Origin: Antedon mediterranea
Taxonomy: Eukaryota > Echinodermata > Crinoidea > Comatulida > Antedonidae
Direction: 5' to 3'
DNA: 64,000 nucleotides
NCBI RefSeq assembly: GCF_964355755.1
Contig: NC_092670.1
Span: forward strand, 10,353,201-10,417,200
Part shown: piece after piece, positions 34,079 through 44,900 of the stretch
Layout of the letters: each line of letters opens with the position of its first letter
Position numbering within the stretch: the first letter of the stretch is position 1
Notes under the pieces: generated by a model
What the model was told of the DNA's origin: nothing
Seen by the model: only the letters and a program-made list of their open reading frames with translations
Database searches by the model: none
Made by a program: the position numbers and the translations under genes

Positions 34079-34113
34079 CTTGATAATGACTCCATGATGG
34101 AGTCGAAACATCG
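34079..34113 (+). ncRNA. Hammerhead-like motif, degenerate
   Basis: ttgataat, a 7-bp stem (gactcca, loop tga, tggagtc), then gaaac. This is the layout of a hammerhead core (CUGAUGA, stem II, GAAAC) such as those carried by Penelope-like retroelements, but the first core block is changed (TTGATAA), so activity is unlikely. No reverse transcriptase is next to it. Confidence 0.3.
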
Positions 34114-34552
34114 TTCTTTTTTTAAGCGTTATTTTTCTATTATGTATTTATATTGATTATTGTTGAGGCAAATCATGTGTATATTTTTATTTCTAATGTT
34201 TCAAATAGTTTTTAGTAAAATGATCATTATATGCGGATGGTTAAAAGGCGAGTTACTGAAATAAACCCCCGAATAAGCCACCATATTGTGGAGATGCGCC
34301 TTCTATGATCGTGCAGCTGTTTCCCCTAACAATACGTTTTATTTTGCTGACAGGGTTTCCCCATTTTTAAAAAACATGCACTTGTTAGTGTTAAATCATG
34401 GACAAAACATGTACGATCGTTGTCCATGGCGAGGTAAAGATAACGTCTATTACTAATAACCATACGTTTGAAATGTCTATAGGCCTCCTGCATGTGTTTT
34501 TGTGAAACGATCCAATGAGCTATAGATGCTCGACGCGATTATGAGATCATGT

Positions 34553-34700
34553 TCATTCATTCATTCTTTATTTATCCTTTAAAATCGAAATACATTTAAA
34601 ACATATAGGTAACAAAATCAAGACACGTGGAAATCTAAGGAGGCAAGGATAAGCAAAAGTAATTAAAATCGCTGTAGCTCACAGGCTTGCTTATCCATAA
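34553..34700 (-). repeat. SINE or LINE tail with (CATT)n end
   Basis: ttcattcattcattctttat then tttaaaatcgaaatacattt and ggcaaggataagcaaaagta...ggcttgcttatcca. The same sequence in the other orientation is at 46606-46755. The pair defines a dispersed family with an (AATG)n tail. Confidence 0.75.
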
Positions 34701-34761
34701 TAATTCCGAATAATACACTGTTTCTATAATTTGACAGTATGATTTATATATAATTTACGTA

Positions 34762-35036
34762 TATTTTTTTATTTATTTTTTTTTATTTCATACTCATCCA
34801 ACAGCGAGTAACCCGCCAATTACAGGATGGATAAACTATTTAATAATTTCACAAGACAAACATATACACAAGATGCTCTACATAAACAAAGACTTATTAT
34901 TAAGTCTTTGGGAGTGGAGTTGTAAATTGTCATGAGAAAAAAACCCTGACATATGACAGGACTTGAACCCAGGACCCTTAGATTGGTAGCCAAGCATCAT
35001 AACCACCAAGCCACAGCTCCACTCCTATACGTCGAC
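34762..35036 (-). mobile_element. tRNA-derived SINE
   Basis: Read on the minus strand: A box TGGCTTGGTGG and B box GGGTTCAAGTCC in a 70-base tRNA-like head (35036-34966). It is followed by a body with aagactta...taagtctttg and an A-rich tail near 34762-34790. It inserted inside the 5-kb transposon. Confidence 0.8.
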
Positions 35037-35282
35037 GATAGGCCTACTATAGATTTTAATTTGAATATCTTTTATTTCTTCATTTATAATAATCATCCGG
35101 CTCGATCCATACAAAATAGCGCGACCGATTTCAAACGCGACCGATTTCAAATGCGACCGATATCATCAAAAGTATAGCTCTAGCGGCGCGCCATACAAAA
35201 TACCGGAAGTTGATTTTATCGCGACCGATTTCAAACGCGACCGATTTCAAGCGCGACCGATTTCATCTGACACCCCTAGTCG

Positions 35283-35799
35283 TAGATCCAAGCTAGATTC
35301 TATATCTACGCCTATTAACCCGATCGGTGCGAAAGGCACTCTTTTTCGGGCCTCCGTCCCTCGTAACCTAAATTAAAACAGCATTACATTGTGAGACTCG
35401 GGCACTACCCATTATTGAACATTCAGCCATCTAACCGGATTACAATGTATTGATATAACACATTAGTACAATAGCCATAGAGGGCGCTATATAGGATCTA
35501 CAGTACGACTAGGTGTAGAGAGGCAGACAGTTCGTATTTAGTAAAGGCCTACTTTATACCAGGGAGTTGTAACTCCCTGTCTATACTAGAGTGGTATAGG
35601 ATCACAAGTTTATTAATATTTGTTATGTGTTTTTAATCAGATTATTTTTTTATTTCTCTCATTTTTTTACAGCATAGTCAATGCATGGAGTAAAGGTCAA
35701 TGGTTACACCATGCTATACATGACTTCAAAATACATCTTTATAATAATTAATTGAGGATCTTTTGTTAGTTGACGTATTATGACACGAAAGTTGTAAAG
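35283..35799 (+). promoter_or_regulatory. QTMAN upstream region
   Basis: The 517 bases between the transposon and the QTMAN start codon must contain the proximal promoter unless transcription starts farther away. A 9-bp inverted repeat (cagggagtt gt aactccctg) lies at 35563-35582 inside a wider atacca...tggtat arm. A strong acceptor-like tract (ctctcatttttttacag) ends at 35672, suggesting a 5' UTR exon from 35673. No TATA box is evident. Confidence 0.4.
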
Positions 35800-35984
35800 A
35801 TGTCAAGGGTATTGTTGATTGAGGCGTTCTATGCTGGCTCCCACTCTCAGTTGATCGACACACTTGAGAAAGGCCTAGAAGGATGCGCTGTCAAATACAC
35901 TTTGCCAGGGAAGAAGTGGCATTGGAGAGCACGGACATCAGCTCTATATTTTTCCGAAGTAATTTCACCTAGCCAAGAATACAG
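35800..35984 (+). CDS. QTMAN: QTMAN exon 1
   Basis: Start chosen at ATG 35800 because the family begins MS-[KR]-[IV]-LIEAFYGGSH; an upstream in-frame TTG is not used. It encodes [24 protein letters not shown] and ends ...SQEYR split across the donor acag|gttaat. Confidence 0.93.
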
Positions 35985-38900
35985 GTTAATAGTTGTGCAT
36001 TATATTTTGACAGCAGAGGTCATAATCTTTATTTTTTTATCAATACCCTTTCTGTTGTAATAACAGAGGTGCCAACTTCAAAAAGTAAAAATCGAGGAAA
36101 CAATTTTGAAGATACCCAAACAATAGAGGTTACCATAAAAGTTGGAAAATATTCATCGGAATATAATAGAGGGCGCTATTAAAAACAATCATCAGCATTT
36201 GCATAATTAAAATAGTTATTAAAATAGTATTGTATTTACCCTATATGCTATATGTAAAAGTACACCAGATACTCACCTACCTGGGAAATTCTTTCCCACT
36301 TGGAGCAAATCCAATGTATATATATATATCCCGTATCAATAATATAGTACTTGCTTATAATAGCCGTCTATATTGTCACCATGGCAAAACTGCCCTGTTT
36401 TCAGGTTTCTCCCAACCATCTGCGCATGCCCCAGACGTCCATATGTCATGCATACTAAATCAAGGCGCCCGTAGATGGTTGGTATGTTCAGGTCATTCAT
36501 TCATTGGCCAGCCCCCTGGGGTCGATACTACAATATTAAACCATGGAGTAAAGAATAAGAATGGAGGTTACCGGACTCTGCAAACTGGGAAAATTTGTTA
36601 CTAAAATCCAGTTTTACCTATATTTAACAAACAAGCTACTAGTAGATTTCCAGTACAATGATTTCCAAACTGAAAAGAACCTATGGAATTGGTGGTTCCA
36701 TGTTGCCTTGGTTGGAATCATTTTTAACTGAACGTAAGCAAAAAGTTGTTTTTAACGGAAAGATGTCCGGCAAGAGTTGCGTAATATCAGGGGTTCCTCA
36801 GGGGTCTGTGCTTGGACCCCTGTTATTTAACATATATGTTAATGATCTACATATGCACCTACGTGCAAAACCATATCAATATACAGACGACACTTGCATT
36901 GCTAAATGTATAATGACGGACGAAGATAGTTTATCTCTGCAACAGGACATTGACACGATCTCCCGGTGGTCAGCACTTAATTCACTTTCCATTAACCCTA
37001 ATAAATGTCAAGTGCTGTCATTGTCCAGAAAACGAGATCCCGTTGTTCCATCTTACATTCTAAATGGACATGAACTCATGAACGTTAATGACATTACGTT
37101 ACTTGGTGTGGTAATATCCCATAATTTGTCATGGGCACATCAGGTAGATAATGTAACTTTGAAATGCAATAGGATGTTAGGTTTTATACGATCAATTGCC
37201 ACAGGTTGTTCTACATCTGTTTTACTTAAACTTTATAAATGTCTTGTTCTTCGCCATATTCAATATTGCTCCCCTGTTTGGTATCCTTATCGTCAATGTC
37301 ATATTAATAAGATAGAGAAAATTCAAAGAAGGGCAAGTCGATTTATCCTTCATCAACGAATCTTAGATCAGCCATATTCTGACCGATTAACTAGACTGAA
37401 TTTGATGACAGCTGAATCAAATCGAGATTATTTTACCGTTATTTTTGTTACAAATATATTATATAAATTACAGAATAGTTTTATTTTAAATATGTTGACT
37501 ATCAATTGTAGGCATTTGGATGTTCTAACTTTTAAACATCTTGCATCCAAAACTGATAGTGGAAAGCATTTTATCCCAACCAGATTTATTCGTTTGTGGA
37601 ATTCACTACCGGTCAATATTAAAGACGCCTTTGTTTGCGGAAGTTGGGTACAATTTAAAAATTGTTAATGGACCATTTTAAAAACACTATGCCTCTTTAA
37701 TGTATATAATTATGGTATTAATATTACATATTTACATTGTTTTATGTTTTAATATATGCTTTGAGTGCTGGTGTGGCACGCCTTATGGCGACAGTGGTTC
37801 TTTGACCTCTTTTGCCACTCCTTGGCACACTCAAAGTTTATGTATTGTTTTAATGTTGCTAAAATTAGATAAAATAAAATTATTAACTGTTCACTTTTCT
37901 TCCCTTAGAATTTTGTTTACCAGTTCAGTATTAAATTTAGCAGAGTTGGTAGCACTGCGACCTGATTTGTCTCGGCTGACCAAGATTGTTTACTTCCATG
38001 AAAACCAGCTGGTTTACCCTGTCCGAAAACAAAAAGACAGAGATTTTCAATATGGATATAATCAAATAATAACATGGTACTGTATATTTATTGTTAGTTT
38101 TTAAATTTATAGTAGGGAATTGAGAAAGACAGCAGGGGTGGATCCACGATTTTGAAATATAGGGGTGGGGAGAGGGAGGCTCAGACACAAGCATTTGAGC
38201 GTTCGGTAAATACGACCACTAGATAGTCAGAAATGGTACTCGCACACAAAATTTATGATAAAATGGCACATCCCACTAATCTAGTTGGCCCGGGAAGGAC
38301 GTTTGTATCATGCGCAGAAAACAGCAAAACGATCATACTTTTTCTGGTGGTAAACACAGTGATGTAACATTTTTTGCATATGTTGCGCATGTTCTGTGTG
38401 TAGGTAACTGCTGATTGTTTGATCGTACTTTACACAGTGTTGTGTTTTAATGGTAATTTTAAAGTTGTCATCCTGAATACTTACATACTATTCCCCTTGA
38501 TTTTCAGAAAAATCAATATATTGTTGACGTCCCAAATGCTTATTTTAATCTGCAGTTATCTTTATCTCTCTTTATTTTGAAAAGTATTTTGCTCAGTCCA
38601 TAATTTATTCTTCTATCTATGCCCAGATGAGGTCAATATTTATATGCAAAGGAAAACTTTATACTGTATAAAATTTATTTAATGTTAATTTACATTTTTC
38701 TTTTAGTTTAACTGCTGACATTGTTTTATTCAACTCAAAATACAACATGGAATCTTTCTTGTCATCAATTGGGACATTTTTAAAACTTATGCCTGACTTC
38801 CGTCCTAAAGGCCTCGCTGAAAAGATACGACCAAAATCAAAAGTGTTGTATTTTCCAATAGAATTTCCAATAATGAATGATCCAATAGCAGATGTTATGG

Positions 38901-41900
38901 AAGGACTGACGTTAGCGGAACAGACCAGTTCATTAAATGAAAGTCAGGAGGTGTTTGAAAAATCCAAAGACAGGGCTATTAAATCAGGTGTCACCGGAGA
39001 ACAGACAGTTAGCTGCAGTTCAGTTTTATCACAATTGTCATCCCCATTAAAAATAGTATGGGCTCATAGATGGTACAGTCCTAGTGCATGTTTTGACTGC
39101 ATCACTATAATCATTTGAGTGCTGTGCTTATTTAGTCTGCTGTACTTATTGACACTGCTATACTTATTTACAGTGCTGTACTTATTTGACTGCTATACTT
39201 ATTTGACTGCTATACTTATTTGACTGCTATACTTATTTACACTGCTGTACTTATTTACATTGCTATACTTATTTACACTGCTATACTTATTGACACTGCT
39301 GTACTTATTTACACTGCTATACTTATTGACACTGCTGTACTTATTTGACTGCTATACTTATTTACTCTGCTGTACTTATTTACACTGCTATACTTATTTA
39401 CACTGCTATACTTATTGACACTGCTGTACTTATTTACACTGCTATACTTATTGACACTGCTATACTTATTTACACTGCTGTACTTATTTACACTGCTATA
39501 CTTATTGACACTGCTGTACTTATTTACACTGCTGTACTTATTTACACTGCTGTACTTATTTACACTGCTGTACTTATTTACACTGCTATACTTATTGACA
39601 CTGCTGTACTTATTTACACTGTCTGAATTTTTACTATTTTGTGCCTAGTTTACCTGGATTTTTTAGTAGTGGTACTTATTCACATTTTTTTCCTTTTGTA
39701 GGGAACACGACAAGAATCCTGACCTTTTTTTTAGAACACTTTATAAACTTCTAGATAGTGGGGAAGACTTCAGGATTTCTGTTCTTGGGGAACATTACTC
39801 AGAAATTCCAGGTAATTATAAAGTCAGTAGAGGGCAGTGTTAAAAAATATTGTCTGCGATTTAAAGGGGGATTCTGGGTTTAAAATTGCTTTTAAATATC
39901 GTTTATTTATTAAAGATGTATTGTCCCCCTGAAAAAACATTTTTTTTCAATATTTTTGTTGAATAGGCCATTTTAATTGCACATAAAAGTTATTCACTTT
40001 GACCTCAATTTGGATTGAAAAAAATAATTTTTTACACGGGAAAATTGCAATTTAATGCAAAAATTAACCAACCGGAAGCTATTTGTCTGGAAGACAAATG
40101 TGTTCCGGTTTAATTTAACCCTTGACCTGAGTTAGCTCATAAATATTCATATTGTATGGATACGTCATGTGGATGATGATGCTTTCCAAATCAACAGCCA
40201 ACAACGATAGCAATGCATGCGTGCGAGAGAGAGTCGAGTAGTGATGCGAGACGAATCTTGAAGAAAACACGAAAACTATAGCTAGCAGAATGCTAAGTTA
40301 GAATTACAGTTGGTAACTTTGATGTTGAATCTTATTCATTTAGGTGAGTTTTTGTTTCGCTAACAGGAGAGGCCTAGCTAGGCCTAGGCACGAATTTGCT
40401 GCTACTGTACTACTATTCTACTACTACTACTACTACTACTAGCACTGACCATGGAGTACTGACAGTCTCGAGTAGTCTAACTGCTGCCTACTTCTGTCTC
40501 TAGAAGTAGAGTGTAGTAGGCCTAGGCAGTACACTGCTAGCTAGGGCTACAGTAGACCACCACCAGAAGGGATGTATTTTTGTTTTAATCATGATGAATT
40601 GGTTTAATTTTTAAAGATTTCAACTATCTATTTGGCAGTGAAAATTAAAAAAAAAGAAAATCTTAATACTGTATTGTTTTGGATGTTTTACTGATGCAAT
40701 ATTTTAAAAATATTTTCTGTATCAAATGCAATAGGTTCAAATTAACATTCCGCAAATAAACATTTTATGCAGATATTTTGACACAAATTTCTTTTTTTTT
40801 TTAGGTTGATTGATTGAACAATAAGAGCAAGTAGTGAGAAACATAAAATGTATCGTACAGTGGCAACATTCACAATTTATTGAAACGTTTCTTACTAATA
40901 AAATGACACTTTGTAATAGATGTGAGCGATCTTAGAAGACTATAGTAATTACTGCCATTAATCAACACATTGATAATTAGTAGACAAATTGACACAAACA
41001 ATACAGGAATTCAATAAGATATACTGTATATATATATTTTATTAACTCCTTTTGAACTGTAATATTTACAGTAACATTATGAAGTGTAAGTAAATTTGAA
41101 GAATTTATCCTGTGTACTGTTGTAGTAGGTTTTTTTTTATTTATTGAATGTTATGTTTACAAAATAATATACTGTACATACAGTATAATACAAAAAAAAT
41201 TATACAATATTTTACAAGCTGGACAAGAACATATTGGCCGAATGCAGCAGGAGAGTCAGAAATATTTTTCCTGCAATATCCAATCATATTCCAATACCGA
41301 GTATATCATTGTTGTCTTTGGGTGACCTCTGTTCCAGTCTTCATCAGCTCAACGTCTTTAAAAAAAGTAAAAGCAAAGTATGAAAATCTGGAAAAAATAG
41401 ATCATGCATATTTAGTGCAAAATTGGGCTAGTGAAATTGCTTACTTTGACATAGTCAAATAAGTATACTACCTTTCTATGGTAATTAAAACACATTACTT
41501 ATAATGTTATAACTTATAAAAAGAGAAAATAAATATTTGACTTACTACAGTACAGAGAACATTTGTTTGTGTTGTAAAATGGCTAAGCTGGCTTTTCCCC
41601 TCTGTCTACTTGTACAGTGCTGCTGGAAGGTTCTCAATTTCAGGCTTGTATTGCAACCATTTTCCCTGAAAAATGTTTGTTTTATTTTTATCATAAAAAT
41701 TAGTTAAACAAGCTTCAACTGTAAATATATATGGTACAGCAAGCTGGCAGTATTTTCGGAATGTAGCTAAGATTGATGGCATATAGCCTAGGCCAGTCTA
41801 TGAAGAGTACAATGTATAGGGCCTAGCTGGGCATCTTCTGCAGGGACCCGATTGTCACAGTCTGCTTGCTACTACTACTAGCCTAGTCATATGGGTGTAC

Positions 41901-44900
41901 ATCGTGTTCGGCCGCAAACGGTTTCGGCCGCAATGTTTTGAATGCCCATATAAGGCGCTATGTATGGAGCGCCAACTATGCATCAACTTCCGTTTGTTCT
42001 GCTGGTCTTTTCATTGGGTTATTCCATTCTAAAAATGTGGGTGCATTCTAACGTGATCGATCGAAATTGACCGACATAAAATGTACGGCGTATTATCATA
42101 TTACTTTCTGTGATATAAGTATTATTTAGAATGCTGTGGTGTGGATATATTTGAACCTATTTTAAATGATTTAGATATACGTTTATTATTATAATAATAA
42201 TCTTAAACGGGCAATAAACTTGTACTTGTGTCTTGTACATTTACTCTTGCAGGCCTAATGTGTTCTAATAAAAACAGAAATGACCATTAAATCAGTTAAT
42301 AATACATTAAGTATTTTAAAACTCTGGTTATATAGGCCTATTGTATGTCTAATAATTATTGTATACTATCAACAATACTTAAATAAGCCCATGCCTTCAT
42401 AAGAAAATAGGAGGAAATAACATTACAGTATTTCGAAATTCCTTTTTTAAAGCGATTTTTTGAAAAATTCATATTTAGTAAGGCTTGAATTATTTCAGGA
42501 TTATACAGTTCCACAGTAAAACCTACCAACATTGGATTGCGAAAACTCTGAAAAGGCTACTACTGCTATTGTTTTAAAACAATGAGGGAGTGTCTTGAAT
42601 TCCATCTTAGACAATGAAGGTGGTGTAGCATGGTTGTTTTTTATTAACATAACAATGAAATGTGTTACGTTTCGTGTCTTCAATTTGTTGAAGTGTTATT
42701 AACAGCAAAGTTAAATATAAAAATAATGGTGAATTATTTTATGTTTTTAATAATTAGAGGGAAGCTAGCTTGCTTGTTGTATGTGATTAATGGAGATGTT
42801 AATATTAATGTTACATTTTATTATGTTATTTATCCAATATTTACTATTTTTATAAATTGTCACGATTGTTGTAATTCAGTTTGTTAACTGCAAGAACAAT
42901 TTAAATAAATAAAAAACCTTGCTTATTATTGTTGTTGCGTCCGTTTTCACTTACATTTCTTTTCTTAACGTTATGTTAATATAATATGTTCATTATTGGT
43001 TTTATATTTATTTTACTCTGTACAGTATTTGTAAAAATAAATGTTATTAAGTTGTGGTATACATTACTGATTCTGATTTTCAAATGTACAAATTATATGT
43101 GGCAAACTTCACCGACATTGATATACAGTAACAACAACGATACATGAAGAAAAACATAATTAAAAGTTAATAATATTTATTTTTAAAGTACACACACTCT
43201 TTTTCATTATAACTTATAGAAGTGCATATCCTTAAATTAATCTAATGACAGTACTGTATATAACTTGCATTCCTTTCAGTCATTTCATTTTCTTATGTCA
43301 TTATTTATAATTCAATCTTTATACTGTATAAGAAAAAAGAAAGCATGATTTTATGTTCAATATCACAAAATACACATTAAATCTCATTTAATTTGATTTA
43401 TAAATAACATTTTGTTGTACTTAGTTAATAATAAAACGTCAGATATTTATGACTGTATAATCTCACATAAAAAAAGTAGGGTAAGTGATCTAAGTATAAC
43501 ATCGAAACTTTGCTGTATAATGTCTAATTTCATAACGTGATTCACTAGTTATTACAAAAATTAGTAAAAAGACTTAAAAAAGCCAGTTGTTTGTGTGATT
43601 TCATCGTAGTGTTACATGAAAAAGGAAATTTTGTAAATATATAATTTTGTGTGATGCATCGTTATTCATTTTGGTTTGATTTATTACAGTTAGGCCTCTA
43701 AAGTTAAAGTTTAAAAGTATAGTCACCTACAAAAAGCGCAAAGTTTGGCTAAACAATGACCATTATTTTTTAATAACGCTTTTAAGTTAGGCGTTTACCG
43801 TCACACAATACACACACACAAAATTCGGTACATTTAAGGATTCTTTTTTTGTAATCGGTAAAACAATAACCGGAGTGCGCGCATCTTTATAAGAGAACCT
43901 CATTTTAGAGAATATTACTTATTTCTGAATTGCCACCCGATTCTGCTATAGTTTTACAGATAGCACCTGTGGACAGTAGCAGAATCGGGTGGAATTGCCA
44001 TCTGAATTGTTAACTACACTTTTACTGATTATCTACGAACCATGAACGATTGTATTGAATGTCGCGAACCCGTAACGGAACAGCAAGAAGGACCGTTTTG
44101 CGAAGAGTGTCAGAGATGGCAACATCGTCGGTGTGACTCAGGAGTGAAAAGAGGAGCAGCGTACAGGTTAGCCGTCGAAGAGGGTTTTATTGATTAGACA
44201 TACAGTAGAGAATGTGCTCCAGAAAACAACGTCCAACCGGTGCCGCAACTGGAGATTTTTGCAGCCGACCTTGGCGACTTTTTGGAACCAATCGTTCATA
44301 GAAGAAGAGGTACTGAATCTTTACCCTGAACCACAACCAATACCAGTGATGCCTGCTGTTGATGATGACATCGTTACTTATCGGCGATTAGCAGGAACAA
44401 CAAAACGTGGGAATGTAAGTTCTTAAAATATTTATAATCTATTCTTTGTAATTTTTTTTTTATTATCGCATTTCTTGTGAAAACCAACTTAACCTTCTGT
44501 TGTTTCAGGACTCGCTTGTAGACAGTCATGGGTACCAATATACAGAGAAGATTGATAAAAGACGGGCAAATACAACATGGAGATGTTTTCTCAGAAACAA
44601 GAATGTGACGTGCAAAGCAACAGTGTTGGAGAAGAATGGAGTTGAAACATTGTGGGATGAGTACCGCGAGGGCCAACGTAGTGTACGTTCTCAAAATGCT
44701 TGCCGCGAGTAAACTTATTACTCGCGATGCGCTGCTCGCGTTGAATAGTGCTAATGTATGTATGTTAGTTAAAAAATTAGTAAAAACTCTTATGTTAGTA
44801 ATAAACATTAAATATAATTTTAAACTATTTGCAAAATACGTTAGTTAAGAACTTTTGTAATATAACATGTTATTGCTAGAAATAAAGTCAATTTTAATGT

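Larger units (their letters stand above)
30322..35274. mobile_element. 5-kb DNA transposon with 8-bp target duplications (CCTAGTCG)
   Basis: CCTAGTCG at 30314-30321 and 35275-35282 flanks ends that are inverted copies (GGTTTACGATGAAATCGG / GGTGTCAGATGAAATCGG), followed by about 60 more matching bases (acttccggtattttgtatgg then cgcgccgctagagctata). The motif TGAAATCGGTCGCG recurs: two copies at the left end and about six, some worn, at the right. No transposase is seen. It carries a TTAA element, a SINE and other insertions. 8-bp duplications fit hAT, P or Merlin types; which one is not decided. Confidence 0.88.
35985..37908 (+). other. QTMAN intron 1, containing a sense-strand LINE
   Basis: Donor gttaat, acceptor tcttcccttag. 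36060-36610 is unassigned sequence (including an accidental 124-codon frame). 36610-37880 is a LINE in the same orientation as the gene. Confidence 0.85.

Noticed and set aside
36230-36604. 124-codon open frame in QTMAN intron 1
   Set aside because: No domain, no continuity with the LINE frame that follows, and no splice context linking it to QTMAN.
39345-39648. Two overlapping frames of [10 protein letters not shown] and [10 protein letters not shown] repeats
   Set aside because: Both are readings of the same 18-bp intronic minisatellite.
41148-41462. 104-codon open frame in the middle TTAA element
   Set aside because: The corresponding place in the other copy (about 31680-31990, opposite strand) is not kept open, and no domain is recognisable.
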